From contig NZ_JBBPHP010000004.1 of assembly GCF_038039535.1 (NCBI RefSeq), forward strand, positions 1 through 64,000: 64,000 nt of DNA. Direction: 5' to 3'. The translations under genes and the position numbers were made by a program. Source of the stretch: Catalinimonas sp038039535 (lineage in GTDB: Bacteria; Bacteroidota; Bacteroidia; Cytophagales; Cyclobacteriaceae). Shown in pieces: positions 26,325-35,050 of this stretch. The notes below the pieces were generated by a model. That model ran no database searches, was not told where the DNA came from, and saw nothing but the letters and a program-made list of their open reading frames with translations. How positions within the stretch are numbered: position 1 is the first letter of the stretch; each line of letters starts with the position of its first letter.

Positions 26325-29300
26325 TCAGAAAGAAAGATTGACACTTACACCGTAGCTACGTGTGTTAGGGTTGTTGAAATAGTCGTACCCAATCACATTA
26401 CTGGAATCACCGGTAAGGTTGGTTTCCGGATCTATACCTGTGTAGTCAGTGAATAAGAACAAATTACGAGCAGTAAGTCCGATGTTAATTCCTCTGAAAA
26501 AGGTGTTATCTAACAGACTACTTGGCAGGTCATAGCTCAGCGTAACATCCCGCAGACGTACCCATGAACCATCTTCAATAGTCAACTCGGTCAGGTTTAC
26601 AAAGCCATAGTTTTCGTAGTAGTTGGCGCCACCGTCAGTCCCCCCTTTTACTACCTCAATATTATTTTGCTCAGAAGTTGGGCTCACACTACCATCCTCA
26701 GCCACTTCGCCCAAGACTCCGGGAAACACAACCACCTCATTACGATCCAGTGTTTCAGCGCCTACCCCAAAGTTGTTCAGTACACCTTTGGTACCATTGT
26801 ACACATCTCCTCCTTTGCGGATATCCAGCAGGAAGCTGAGATTGACTCCTCTAAAATTGAAGGAGTTTCTGAACCCTAAGAGAAAATCCGGGTTGGGATC
26901 TCCCACGATACCTTCAGTAGGATCTTCAAAAGGCAGACCGTTGGCAGGGTTGATCACCATATTACCTTCATTATCCCGCAGGAAGCGCGTGCCGTAGAAG
27001 ATACCGAAGGGCTCGCCTTCAGCGATGCGCTGTGTGCCAAAGGGATCAATGGTGATGAAAGGAATACCTTCAGCCAGTTTGATCACCTTATTACGAATAC
27101 GGGTGAAGTTCAGATTAACATCGTAGGTGAAATTTTCTCTATTGATAATATTGGCAGTAAGGGCGGCTTCTATACCTTTGTTACTCAACTCAGCGGAGTT
27201 TACTGCCCGCTGCTGCCACCCACTGGCACTGGGTATATCTACGTTTAGAATAGCGTCGGTAGTCCTCGCATCAAAGTAGGTGATGTCTAAACCAATTCTG
27301 CCATCAAAAAACTGGAAGTCTCCGCCAAACTCAATGGTGGTTGTAGTTTCTGCCTTTAGCTGATCATTGCCTAACAATGAGTTTGCATTGAACGCATTTA
27401 AGCCTAAAGCCGGGAATATTACTCCCTGAGGAGTCGTCCATCCATCTCTTACCCGGGATTGTACAAAGCCGTTGTTAGTCACCGCAAAGGGTGCATCATT
27501 ACCTACCTGCCCCCAGGAAGCTCTTAACTTACCATAAGAAAAGATGCTGCTGTTGATGCCAAAAGTCTGGGAGAAATCCCAACCCACACTGGTTGCCGGG
27601 TAGAAAAAGGAGTTATTTTCTTTAGGCAATGTAGAAGACCAGTCATTTCGTCCGCTCAGGTTGATAAACAGTTCGTCCAGATAGTTCAAGGTGACTGTAC
27701 CAAATACCCCTACAAGTTTCCGTCGGGTCACTCCTTCCGACACATTGACCGAAGTAGCACTGGCCATATTGAAGAAACCCGGAGAAGCCAGCCCCTGACC
27801 ATCTATCCGGTTGATATGCACATCTTTGTTAAAGTAATTATGACCAATGGTAGCACTCAGGCTCAATTTCTCAAAATCCTTATTGACGGTAAGTAGCAGA
27901 TCTGAGTTTAGATCCTTGCTCCGAATGGTCTGGTTGATTACCTGGCCCACCTGCACGCTGGAAGAATTGATGTCATTTCTGAAAATACGATCGTCACCAT
28001 AGGTATCAACCCCGAGACGATAGGTGATATTTAGCCAGGGCAATACATCGTAAGCCAATTGGGTATACCCAATGATACGGTTCACCTCATCAGTAGAATA
28101 GTTTTTATTAACGGTGAAGAAAGGATTGTCATAAATGCTTCCTCCACGATAAGCCCGCTGCGTTCCATCTTCAAAAAGGTAGCCCGCACTATTGTCAAAT
28201 GAGGGTGCAGTACGCAATAAGCCCAGCATTACCCCCGAAGTATTTGAACCATTCTGGACTCTCTTGCCTCCGGAGTTGATATAGTTAGCGGATAAAGTAG
28301 CAGTAAAGTTCTCAAAAATCTCGGCGCTGGTAGTTGCCCTAAAACTAGTTCTGTCAAAGAAGCTATTAGGCATTACCCCCGTCTGATCCAGCCTACCCAT
28401 AGAAAAGAAATAACTTGTTTTTTCTGTTCCTCCGGATACACTCAGGTTATGGGAAGCATTTGAGCCATTCTCAAAAAATAACTCAGCATTGTTGTAAGCA
28501 CGTGCCACTCTATTGGTAGCGCTTGGGTCACCAGCAGGTACAATCAAACCATAAGGGTCCCAGATGGTAGCTTCGTCAGCATAGCGTAAGTCGTCTATTC
28601 TGGGTCCCCAACTCTTAGACTGGGTGGAACCGTTCATTGGCGACTCAAAAGTAGGAACACCATCTACCACCGAACCTTGAGCATAGGTAGTTTGCAGGTC
28701 GGGCAGTTTATTTACCTGATCAATTGTATAACCAAAAGAGTAATCAATTTTAGCTCCGGTATTCCTTTGCCCCTTTTTGGTGGTAATTACTACCGCTCCG
28801 TTGGCAGCCCTGATACCATACAAAACTGTAGCAGCAGGCCCTTTCAGTACAGTAATATTGGCTACATCATCCGGGTTAATATCAATGGCCCGGTTGGAAT
28901 TTGTAACCCCTCCTGATCCTAAATTGGACACTGCATCTTCCGGTGAGTCTGCGGTATTGAATGTGGAGTTATCAATAGGTACGCCATCAATAACGAAGAG
29001 AGGACTATTGCTGCCCTGAACAGATTTATTACCTCTGATCCTGATCTGGGCAGCTGAACCCGGCGCCCCACCTGAACTGGTAACCTGCACACCGGCCACT
29101 TTGCCGCTGAGAGCCGAGACGAAGTTGGTTTCCCGGGATCTGGTAATCTCTTCAGCATCTACATTCTGGATTGAGTAGCCTAATTCACGTTTGTTGGCTT
29201 CTATACCTGCTGCTGTCACTACTACTTCAGAAAGCTGGCGGGTATCAGATTCCAGGTTTACATCTACGGTGTTGCGTCCGTTAATTTCAACCTCTTTGCT

Positions 29301-29576
29301 GATATAACCAATAAAACTGAAGGTGAGCACTTCCCCTTCCTCGGGTACATTGATTCTGTAATTTCCATCAATATCTGTGACCGTACCAGTAGTCGTTCCT
29401 TTCACAATTACGTTTACCCCTGGTAGAGGGGCACCATCATCAGCCTCTGTTACCTGACCGGAAACAGTCAGACTTTGCGCAAATCCATTTATACAGCAAA
29501 GCATTACCAATAGCAAACTGCACAGGCATCTGCCCGGCTTATCCTCAAAGGATAGATGAGTAAAGTTCCAGCTCAT
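26325..29576 (-). CDS. SusC-like TonB-dependent outer-membrane receptor
   Basis: 1083 residues. A signal peptide (CCINGFAQ) is followed by a CarboxypepD_reg domain (PLPGVNVIVKGTTTGTVTD, about 35-115), then the plug domain with the typical VLKGPAATVLYGIRAANGAV and a beta barrel with a C-terminal aromatic strand (GVSVNLSF). The region has no STN domain, so no FecI/FecR-type control from this protein is expected. It imports ligands delivered by the SusD partner, driven by TonB. It is the first gene of a two-gene operon with the SusD at 24922-26307. Long leader upstream is AT-rich. Confidence 0.95.
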   Translation of the reverse strand: MSWNFTHLSFEDKPGRCLCSLLLVMLCCINGFAQSLTVSGQVTEADDGAPLPGVNVIVKGTTTGTVTDIDGNYRINVPEEGEVLTFSFIGYISKEVEINGRNTVDVNLESDTRQLSEVVVTAAGIEANKRELGYSIQNVDAEEITRSRETNFVSALSGKVAGVQVTSSGGAPGSAAQIRIRGNKSVQGSNSPLFVIDGVPIDNSTFNTADSPEDAVSNLGSGGVTNSNRAIDINPDDVANITVLKGPAATVLYGIRAANGAVVITTKKGQRNTGAKIDYSFGYTIDQVNKLPDLQTTYAQGSVVDGVPTFESPMNGSTQSKSWGPRIDDLRYADEATIWDPYGLIVPAGDPSATNRVARAYNNAELFFENGSNASHNLSVSGGTEKTSYFFSMGRLDQTGVMPNSFFDRTSFRATTSAEIFENFTATLSANYINSGGKRVQNGSNTSGVMLGLLRTAPSFDNSAGYLFEDGTQRAYRGGSIYDNPFFTVNKNYSTDEVNRIIGYTQLAYDVLPWLNITYRLGVDTYGDDRIFRNDINSSSVQVGQVINQTIRSKDLNSDLLLTVNKDFEKLSLSATIGHNYFNKDVHINRIDGQGLASPGFFNMASATSVNVSEGVTRRKLVGVFGTVTLNYLDELFINLSGRNDWSSTLPKENNSFFYPATSVGWDFSQTFGINSSIFSYGKLRASWGQVGNDAPFAVTNNGFVQSRVRDGWTTPQGVIFPALGLNAFNANSLLGNDQLKAETTTTIEFGGDFQFFDGRIGLDITYFDARTTDAILNVDIPSASGWQQRAVNSAELSNKGIEAALTANIINRENFTYDVNLNFTRIRNKVIKLAEGIPFITIDPFGTQRIAEGEPFGIFYGTRFLRDNEGNMVINPANGLPFEDPTEGIVGDPNPDFLLGFRNSFNFRGVNLSFLLDIRKGGDVYNGTKGVLNNFGVGAETLDRNEVVVFPGVLGEVAEDGSVSPTSEQNNIEVVKGGTDGGANYYENYGFVNLTELTIEDGSWVRLRDVTLSYDLPSSLLDNTFFRGINIGLTARNLFLFTDYTGIDPETNLTGDSSNVIGYDYFNNPNTRSYGVSVNLSF

Positions 29577-30116
29577 AGATTTAGTGTTTAGGTAAAAAAT
29601 TCCTTGAAGAAGAGAGCATCAGGAAATTTAAGCCGGAGGGTAAGAATACTAAGAAATGAAAGCGCTGAGACGTATAGGCTTGGCTTTTCCAGTTGCTTTA
29701 TCCTTCATATTGGGGGATAAATGTAGTTTTAAAAATGACAATTTCAAGTTAATTTTATTGCCATGCTTTTAACAAAAAGCAAATTTTGATTCCAAATATT
29801 CAACTTATGGCTTCATATTCATATTTGCTGATTTAATTTTTATTCAGCCCGCTTAATAAAAACTATCGCATGAATGCTGTGGAAAAGCAGCCTTTTATTA
29901 AAAAAAAACTGTTTTTTTATAAATGATTTTTAACAGCGCAGAAGTAAGAAATATGTGAATAAATTTTACCTATTTTTTTATAAATTTTTTTTTCAAATTG
30001 AAGGGAATTACTCAGCTTTATTTACGAGCAAGCTATGAAAAACTGAGCAGAGAGAGACAGATATAACTCCAACCGATGGATTGATTAACCAATCTTTTAT
30101 TTACAACATTGGCGGC
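29577..30116. other. AT-rich intergenic region upstream of SusC
   Basis: About 540 bases between the SusC start and the stop of the redoxin gene. It is strongly A/T-rich with many A and T runs. It must hold the promoter and leader of the SusC/SusD pair, but I could not find an unambiguous TAnnTTTG with a TTG at the right spacing. No open frame is seen. Confidence 0.45.
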
Positions 30117-30767
30117 TCAATGATGCATGCCTTTATCTCCTTTGTTCATTCCGGTACCAATCATACAACCAATGGCTTCAGTTTCTTTTTGCGTTATGGG
30201 CTCATGCTGTAAGTATGCGCTTACCGCATCTTTTAAAAAGTGCCGGGTAACCACTCTTCTATAACGCCCCAACGCATAGTACCAGTTATCAATCGCCCCA
30301 TGATAAATAACCTCTCCTTTACTGTCCAAAAGATAAGCTTCAGGGGTAACACTGGCTTGTATACTTTTGGTTAGTTCCATCTGAGGGTCCAGGAGGTGGG
30401 TAAACTCATACTGATATTCATTGGCAAAAGTATTTACTTTATCTTCATCAATATTGACCACCGGATAGATGGCAATGGTTTGTATACCTTTTTCTTCAAA
30501 CTTACGGGATAACTTTCTGATGGTAGCCCCATACTTCTGAGAGACGGGACAGTCGGGGTCAAGAAACAAAAGGACAGCCCCCTGATCTCCTAAAAGTTTG
30601 CTTACAGAGGCTTCATCTCCCTGGGCTGACTGTAAGTTTATATCAATCCATGAGTTGGTTTGAGCCTGTACGGAAATTGACAATATCATGCAAAGCCAAA
30701 TTGGGAAGTAAATACTGGCAGAAACACTTTTATGCATATGTTTTTTACTCTTCAGGAAATCTTTCAT
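30117..30767 (-). CDS. Exported redoxin (AhpC/TSA-like), one cysteine in the active-site motif
   Basis: 216 residues with an N-terminal signal (about 1-36; Met11 is an alternative start). A thioredoxin-fold peroxiredoxin core has FLDPDCPVSQKY with C73 as the candidate peroxidatic cysteine, TIAIYPVVNIDED, and a YHGAIDNWYYALGRYRR segment. The C-terminus carries a second conserved Cys in EAIGCMIG (C201) and a His/Met-rich tail (GMNKGDKGMHH) that could bind metal. The divergent neighbour is a cytochrome c-monooxygenase-like protein. In some other bacteria, related redoxin, haem and monooxygenase domains form one long protein, so this pair looks like a split version. Role in copper or peroxide chemistry is inferred. 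Confidence 0.75.
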   Translation of the reverse strand: MKDFLKSKKHMHKSVSASIYFPIWLCMILSISVQAQTNSWIDINLQSAQGDEASVSKLLGDQGAVLLFLDPDCPVSQKYGATIRKLSRKFEEKGIQTIAIYPVVNIDEDKVNTFANEYQYEFTHLLDPQMELTKSIQASVTPEAYLLDSKGEVIYHGAIDNWYYALGRYRRVVTRHFLKDAVSAYLQHEPITQKETEAIGCMIGTGMNKGDKGMHH

Positions 30768-30862
30768 TTTTTTAATATATTACAAATTAATATTGGTGTC
30801 AAACCACTGATTGCCAAATATTTCACTTAAGTTTTTGGAACGACAAAAAGTCAATATTTGAC

Positions 30863-32125
30863 ATGAAAAGAGTAAGTTTTTTCGGGTTGTTATTTTGCCT
30901 ATCGTACGTAAGCTTAGCTCAGGATCTCACTTTCAATAAAGATATTGCTCCTATAATTCATACCAACTGTACGCCCTGCCATCGGCCAGGAGAGGTAGGT
31001 CCATTCAGCCTGATTACTTATGAAGATGTAGCCAAACGTTCTAAGTTTATCAGGCATGTCACACAAACCCGCTATATGCCACCCTGGAAGGCTGACCCTG
31101 AGTTTCAGCATTTTCAAAATGAACGCTTACTCACACAACAGGAAATAGACCTGATTGCCAGTTGGATTGATGCTGGTGCTCCTGAAGGTAAGAAAAGAAA
31201 TAAGCCTTCCCCTCCTGAGTTTCAGCAGAATTCCCAGATGAGAGCCGACCCAGATCTGGTCCTCACTATGCATGAACCCTTTGATATTCCGCCAACTGCT
31301 ACCGAAGAATTCCGCTTCTTTTCACTGCCTACCAATTTGCCGGAAGATGTGTACCTCAAAGCTATTGAATTTCGTCCTGGTAATCGGCAATATGTACATC
31401 ACAGCCGCATAATGCTGGATACTACTAATCTCATCAGAGGTATTGATGGTCTTTCTGAACTTGACCCTAAAGTACAGGAATTTTACAAAATTCCTTTGGC
31501 CGAAGAGTTTTTGTACGGCTGGGTACCAGGCAACATGCCTTTCATCTATCCTGAAAATACCGGTAAGTTACTGAAGAAAAATAGTGACCTGATCCTTAAT
31601 ATTCATTATGCTCCTTCAGGAAAAGAAGCACAGGATCAGTCTAGTATCAACCTATATTTCACAGATGAACCGATTGAGAAAGAGGTTAAAATCATGACCC
31701 TGCGTGAAAATGACATTACCAATCAGCCTTTCTATCTGGAAGCAGAAACCCAACCTACGTTTTATATGCGCACTGCGCCACTAGAGCAACCCATAAATGT
31801 GATTTCGGTACTGCCGCATATGCACACCTTGGGTAAATCCTTCCGTGCTTTTGCTATTACTCCTGCCGGTGACCTGGTACCCTTCGTTAAGATTGATGAC
31901 TGGGATTTTAACTGGCAGTCTACCTATGTTTTTGAAGAATTACTGAACGTACCCGCTGGCTCAGTAATTTATGCGGAAGCAACTTATGACAACACCATCA
32001 ATAATCCTGAAAACCCCAACTACCCCCCCAAAGATGTCACTTACGGCTGGAACACTACGGATGAGATGATGAACTTCATCATTTATTATGTGGAGGCTGA
32101 GGTTAATAATACAGTAAAGAAATAG
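30863..32125 (+). CDS. Exported cytochrome c / copper monooxygenase-like protein
   Basis: 420 residues with a signal peptide (SYVSLAQ). A single haem c site is formed by C36, C39 and H40 in NCTPCHRPG, followed by APIIHTNC-type residues and the YMPPWKADP strand typical of cytochromes of this group. The C-terminal half (about 120-415) resembles copper type-II, ascorbate-dependent monooxygenases: H179-H180 in YVHHSRIML would bind one copper; H319 and H321 in LPHMHTLG, plus a Met in DEMMNF, would bind the other. It is divergent from the redoxin at 30117-30767 (95 bases apart). It would act in the periplasm. Substrate unknown. Confidence 0.82.
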   Translation: MKRVSFFGLLFCLSYVSLAQDLTFNKDIAPIIHTNCTPCHRPGEVGPFSLITYEDVAKRSKFIRHVTQTRYMPPWKADPEFQHFQNERLLTQQEIDLIASWIDAGAPEGKKRNKPSPPEFQQNSQMRADPDLVLTMHEPFDIPPTATEEFRFFSLPTNLPEDVYLKAIEFRPGNRQYVHHSRIMLDTTNLIRGIDGLSELDPKVQEFYKIPLAEEFLYGWVPGNMPFIYPENTGKLLKKNSDLILNIHYAPSGKEAQDQSSINLYFTDEPIEKEVKIMTLRENDITNQPFYLEAETQPTFYMRTAPLEQPINVISVLPHMHTLGKSFRAFAITPAGDLVPFVKIDDWDFNWQSTYVFEELLNVPAGSVIYAEATYDNTINNPENPNYPPKDVTYGWNTTDEMMNFIIYYVEAEVNNTVKK

Positions 32126-32220
32126 CCGAGTATTCTGGATGAGAACTTTCTCTGTCAGGCTGTTACTTCTGAAACTGTAAACTCTTTATGCTTTAATTCA
32201 GTCTTGAAACACTAAATACT

Positions 32221-32252
32221 AAAAAAAGAAGGTACCCTTTTGGGGTACCTTC
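32221..32252 (-). terminator. Terminator of the 32-38 kb Sus operon
   Basis: GAAGGTACCC (32228-32237) and GGGTACCTTC (32243-32252) form a perfect 10-bp stem with a 5-base loop; the run of seven A bases on the left (U in the minus transcript) makes it a good intrinsic terminator for the lipoprotein gene at 32279. Confidence 0.9.
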
Positions 32253-32278
32253 CTGATAAATAAGCTTGTGTTTTCTAT

Positions 32279-33235
32279 TTATTCATTTTCTACGCATAAG
32301 TCTAAAGTTATTGCTCCTACCGGAGGAGAAGGGCCACCAGCAGCTATTGAATTACCTTTTTCAGTTACAATAGAATAGCTAACTTCAGAGTCAAAATCAC
32401 CAGATACAAACTCAAATGATAATGAAGTAGTGCCCTCAGGTACTGTAACCACCTGAGTACCTGTTGAACCACTTTCTAAGGTATAGTTAGTAGCAGTACC
32501 ATCTACAATAACACTAATTGCAGCTCCATTCCAGCCATCACCATAAGAGTCATTAAAGGTAATGGTATAATCCTGTGCTGGTTCTTTGATTACCTGACCA
32601 CATTCCAGAATCCAGTTCACTGAACAGTTGGCTCCGGGAAGCTCAGTACATACTGAGGGTGACCATGAGTCAAATACCAGCCCATCAGTAGTATAGAGTA
32701 TCCAGCGTATAGAGAAGCTGTCTCCTGAAATAAATGGTGCATCCTCACTTCTGGAAGGCTTGAATTCATTATTAAAAACATCTTCAGCCGTACCATCCTC
32801 ATCATAGTCATATGTGGTTCCTTGGTAAAGGCTTAACACATCATCCTGTGAGATTGAAACAGTAGTATTTTCACGATTCGCAGGCAGTTCTCCACCCTCT
32901 ATAGTGGTATAAAATACACCTTCATTACCGCCATGTTCAGCAACCAATGGGTTACCATCTTCATCCACATAGCTTTCATCAAAAAGCACGAACACATCAA
33001 TTTTTTCCACTTCCAATTCTCTATCTACAGAGATCCATTGAAGGTTTATATTGAGATCCGTATCAGTTTGTTCTACGATAAAATTTGTTGGCGAACCTTC
33101 AGCAAACTGCCCGAAAGCATGTACTCCAGGAAGAGGCTCCACATACGGATTAAGCTCAGGTTCCTCACAGGCAGTGCTAAAAAGCACCAAACCCATAACC
33201 ACCATCATTATGTATATTATTGAATTTTTCTTCAT
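32279..33235 (-). CDS. Surface lipoprotein of the SusC/SusD operon
   Basis: 318 residues. Signal peptide with lipobox LFSTACEEPE. The N-terminal part (about 30-200) is beta-rich, of a type seen after SusD genes; the C-terminal part (220-318) has the motif FNDSYGDGWNGAAISVIVDG, found as a beta-sandwich in several Bacteroidota surface proteins. It is the third gene of an operon: SusC (35051-38476), SusD (33248-34990) and this gene, with 12 bases to the SusD stop. Such third lipoproteins commonly help to bind the imported ligand. The terminator at 32221 follows. Function is inferred from position. Confidence 0.8.
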   Translation of the reverse strand: MKKNSIIYIMMVVMGLVLFSTACEEPELNPYVEPLPGVHAFGQFAEGSPTNFIVEQTDTDLNINLQWISVDRELEVEKIDVFVLFDESYVDEDGNPLVAEHGGNEGVFYTTIEGGELPANRENTTVSISQDDVLSLYQGTTYDYDEDGTAEDVFNNEFKPSRSEDAPFISGDSFSIRWILYTTDGLVFDSWSPSVCTELPGANCSVNWILECGQVIKEPAQDYTITFNDSYGDGWNGAAISVIVDGTATNYTLESGSTGTQVVTVPEGTTSLSFEFVSGDFDSEVSYSIVTEKGNSIAAGGPSPPVGAITLDLCVENE

Positions 33236-33247
33236 AGTAATTATTGT

Positions 33248-34990
33248 TTATTCTCCCTCTCCGTCAACTTCGTCTAAGAAAATTTTATCAAGATCAAATA
33301 CTACCCCTTCCTGCTCAGCAGTAACGCTTTGGTTGAAGTTCAAATCATCCTGAGCATAAGGTAACCTAAGAGCGAAATCACGCTGCGGCTGTAGAGGAAT
33401 CTGCAAGTCATTAGGGAAACCAGTTCTACGGAAAGCGTTGTAAATTTCAATTCCACTGCCGAAGTTGGTAAACCAGGCCTGCTTAAGTACTACATTCAGT
33501 TTAGCGTTAGTAGTAGGCGCATTATCAAACCTTGCCAACCAAAGGTCTACGTATGCATCAGTGGCTTCCTCAATGGGCTTATTAATGTAAGGGTCAAGTG
33601 CTGCATCTGGAGCAGGCACTCCACTGGGATCATTTTCCACACCAAAAGCATACACTTTATTGATGTGCTCACGAATTACTTCCTCCAGCATCTCACGTAC
33701 TTCTGCTTCTGTACCTGCATGGTTTCCGGTAAGTATAGCTTCCATGATGTAGAATTTCACCATCTCGCTGGTAATCATCGGAAAAAGACCTGCACCGGTT
33801 CCTCGGTTGTTGGCTGCACCTTCAGGACTATCATCATAAAGACCTGCTGCAGGATAAACACCAATGGCTGATCTAATAGCTCCATCTAATGGAATACCGG
33901 ATGGATCAGAACGGTCACGCCCAAAAATTCCTGCCAAAAAGTCTTCAGCATCGGCATCAAAGAACTTTCCTTTATCAGTATACAGTCTGTCTATCATAGT
34001 AGGGTTAAGTACCAGGTAGCCATAGACACAACCGGTAATCTGTGAGCAGGGTGTAGTCTGACGATCAGAAGCATCATTTTGATCCAAAATAGTAGTAGTC
34101 TGACGCTTGATGTAGAAAGGACGACGAGGGTCTTCAAAGTCCAGCATCTCTACCATAAACTGATGGCCTATATACGTAAAGTTATAAGTACTGGTCGTAT
34201 AGCCATCAACATACCAGGGATGACGATTTTCGTTCTCTGGGTTATTAATGCTACTGAACTGGAAAGTAAAGTCATCAGTACCATCCAATATCAAATCTCC
34301 TTCTTCAATCAGTGCGGAAATGGCCGCACTATTATCCTGCACCAGGCGGGTATTCATCAGCAAACGAAGCTTTAACGATTTGCCCATTGTGATCCAGCTA
34401 TCAATATCACCATTGTAGATAGGGTCCCCACTAACATCTACCACACTATTTTCCTGTAAATTAGCAATACCTGCATCAACAAGTTCCATCAGGTTCTGAT
34501 AGATAGCTGCATCATCATCATAAGCAGGATACTTAATCACCTCTTCCGCATCAGCTCTTAAAGCTTCAGAGTAAGGAATATCTCCCCAAAGCTCTACCAT
34601 CAGGCTAAAATAATAAGCTTTTAGTAACTGGCCTACACCCAGGTAATAAGGGTTATTCCCCTGCTCTTCAGCAATATTAACAATCTGCTGTACATCCTTA
34701 AGAGGACCAAAATACAGTTCCTGCCACTCCGGATTATAGGTGTTATTGGTCAAATCAAAACCATCATCACCCTGCTCAGCTAAAATACCTACAAAACTAT
34801 GCAGGTTAGAATTGATGTCATGACTAAACTCCTCCGACCCTGTAAGCAGTGCATTGGAAAGCAACAGATTTAATGAAGCTTCAGTCGGATTGTTTGGATC
34901 TTCATTGATGTCAAGGTCGGTCAGCTCGCAGCTACCGATCCCTAGAGACAACACCAACAAAAGTGTGTATTTTATATAATTTATTTTCAT
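33248..34990 (-). CDS. SusD-like outer-membrane lipoprotein (SusD_2 type)
   Basis: 580 residues, a longer member. Lipobox GIGSCELTD after a signal peptide. The N-terminus has DINEDPNNPTEASLNLLLSNAL and VELWGDIPYSEAL as in SusD-like_2 proteins; the C-terminal end has WFTNFGSGIEIYNAFRRTGFP. It would bind ligand on the cell surface for the SusC at 35051-38476, transcribed 60 bases before it. The protein is about 100 residues longer than its paralogue at 24922, mainly in the middle. Confidence 0.93.
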   Translation of the reverse strand: MKINYIKYTLLLVLSLGIGSCELTDLDINEDPNNPTEASLNLLLSNALLTGSEEFSHDINSNLHSFVGILAEQGDDGFDLTNNTYNPEWQELYFGPLKDVQQIVNIAEEQGNNPYYLGVGQLLKAYYFSLMVELWGDIPYSEALRADAEEVIKYPAYDDDAAIYQNLMELVDAGIANLQENSVVDVSGDPIYNGDIDSWITMGKSLKLRLLMNTRLVQDNSAAISALIEEGDLILDGTDDFTFQFSSINNPENENRHPWYVDGYTTSTYNFTYIGHQFMVEMLDFEDPRRPFYIKRQTTTILDQNDASDRQTTPCSQITGCVYGYLVLNPTMIDRLYTDKGKFFDADAEDFLAGIFGRDRSDPSGIPLDGAIRSAIGVYPAAGLYDDSPEGAANNRGTGAGLFPMITSEMVKFYIMEAILTGNHAGTEAEVREMLEEVIREHINKVYAFGVENDPSGVPAPDAALDPYINKPIEEATDAYVDLWLARFDNAPTTNAKLNVVLKQAWFTNFGSGIEIYNAFRRTGFPNDLQIPLQPQRDFALRLPYAQDDLNFNQSVTAEQEGVVFDLDKIFLDEVDGEGE

Positions 34991-35050
34991 AGAGAAGAAA
35001 GTTTTACATCGCTGGCAGCATTCACTGCCAGCTTTGAATTGTGTCGGTTA

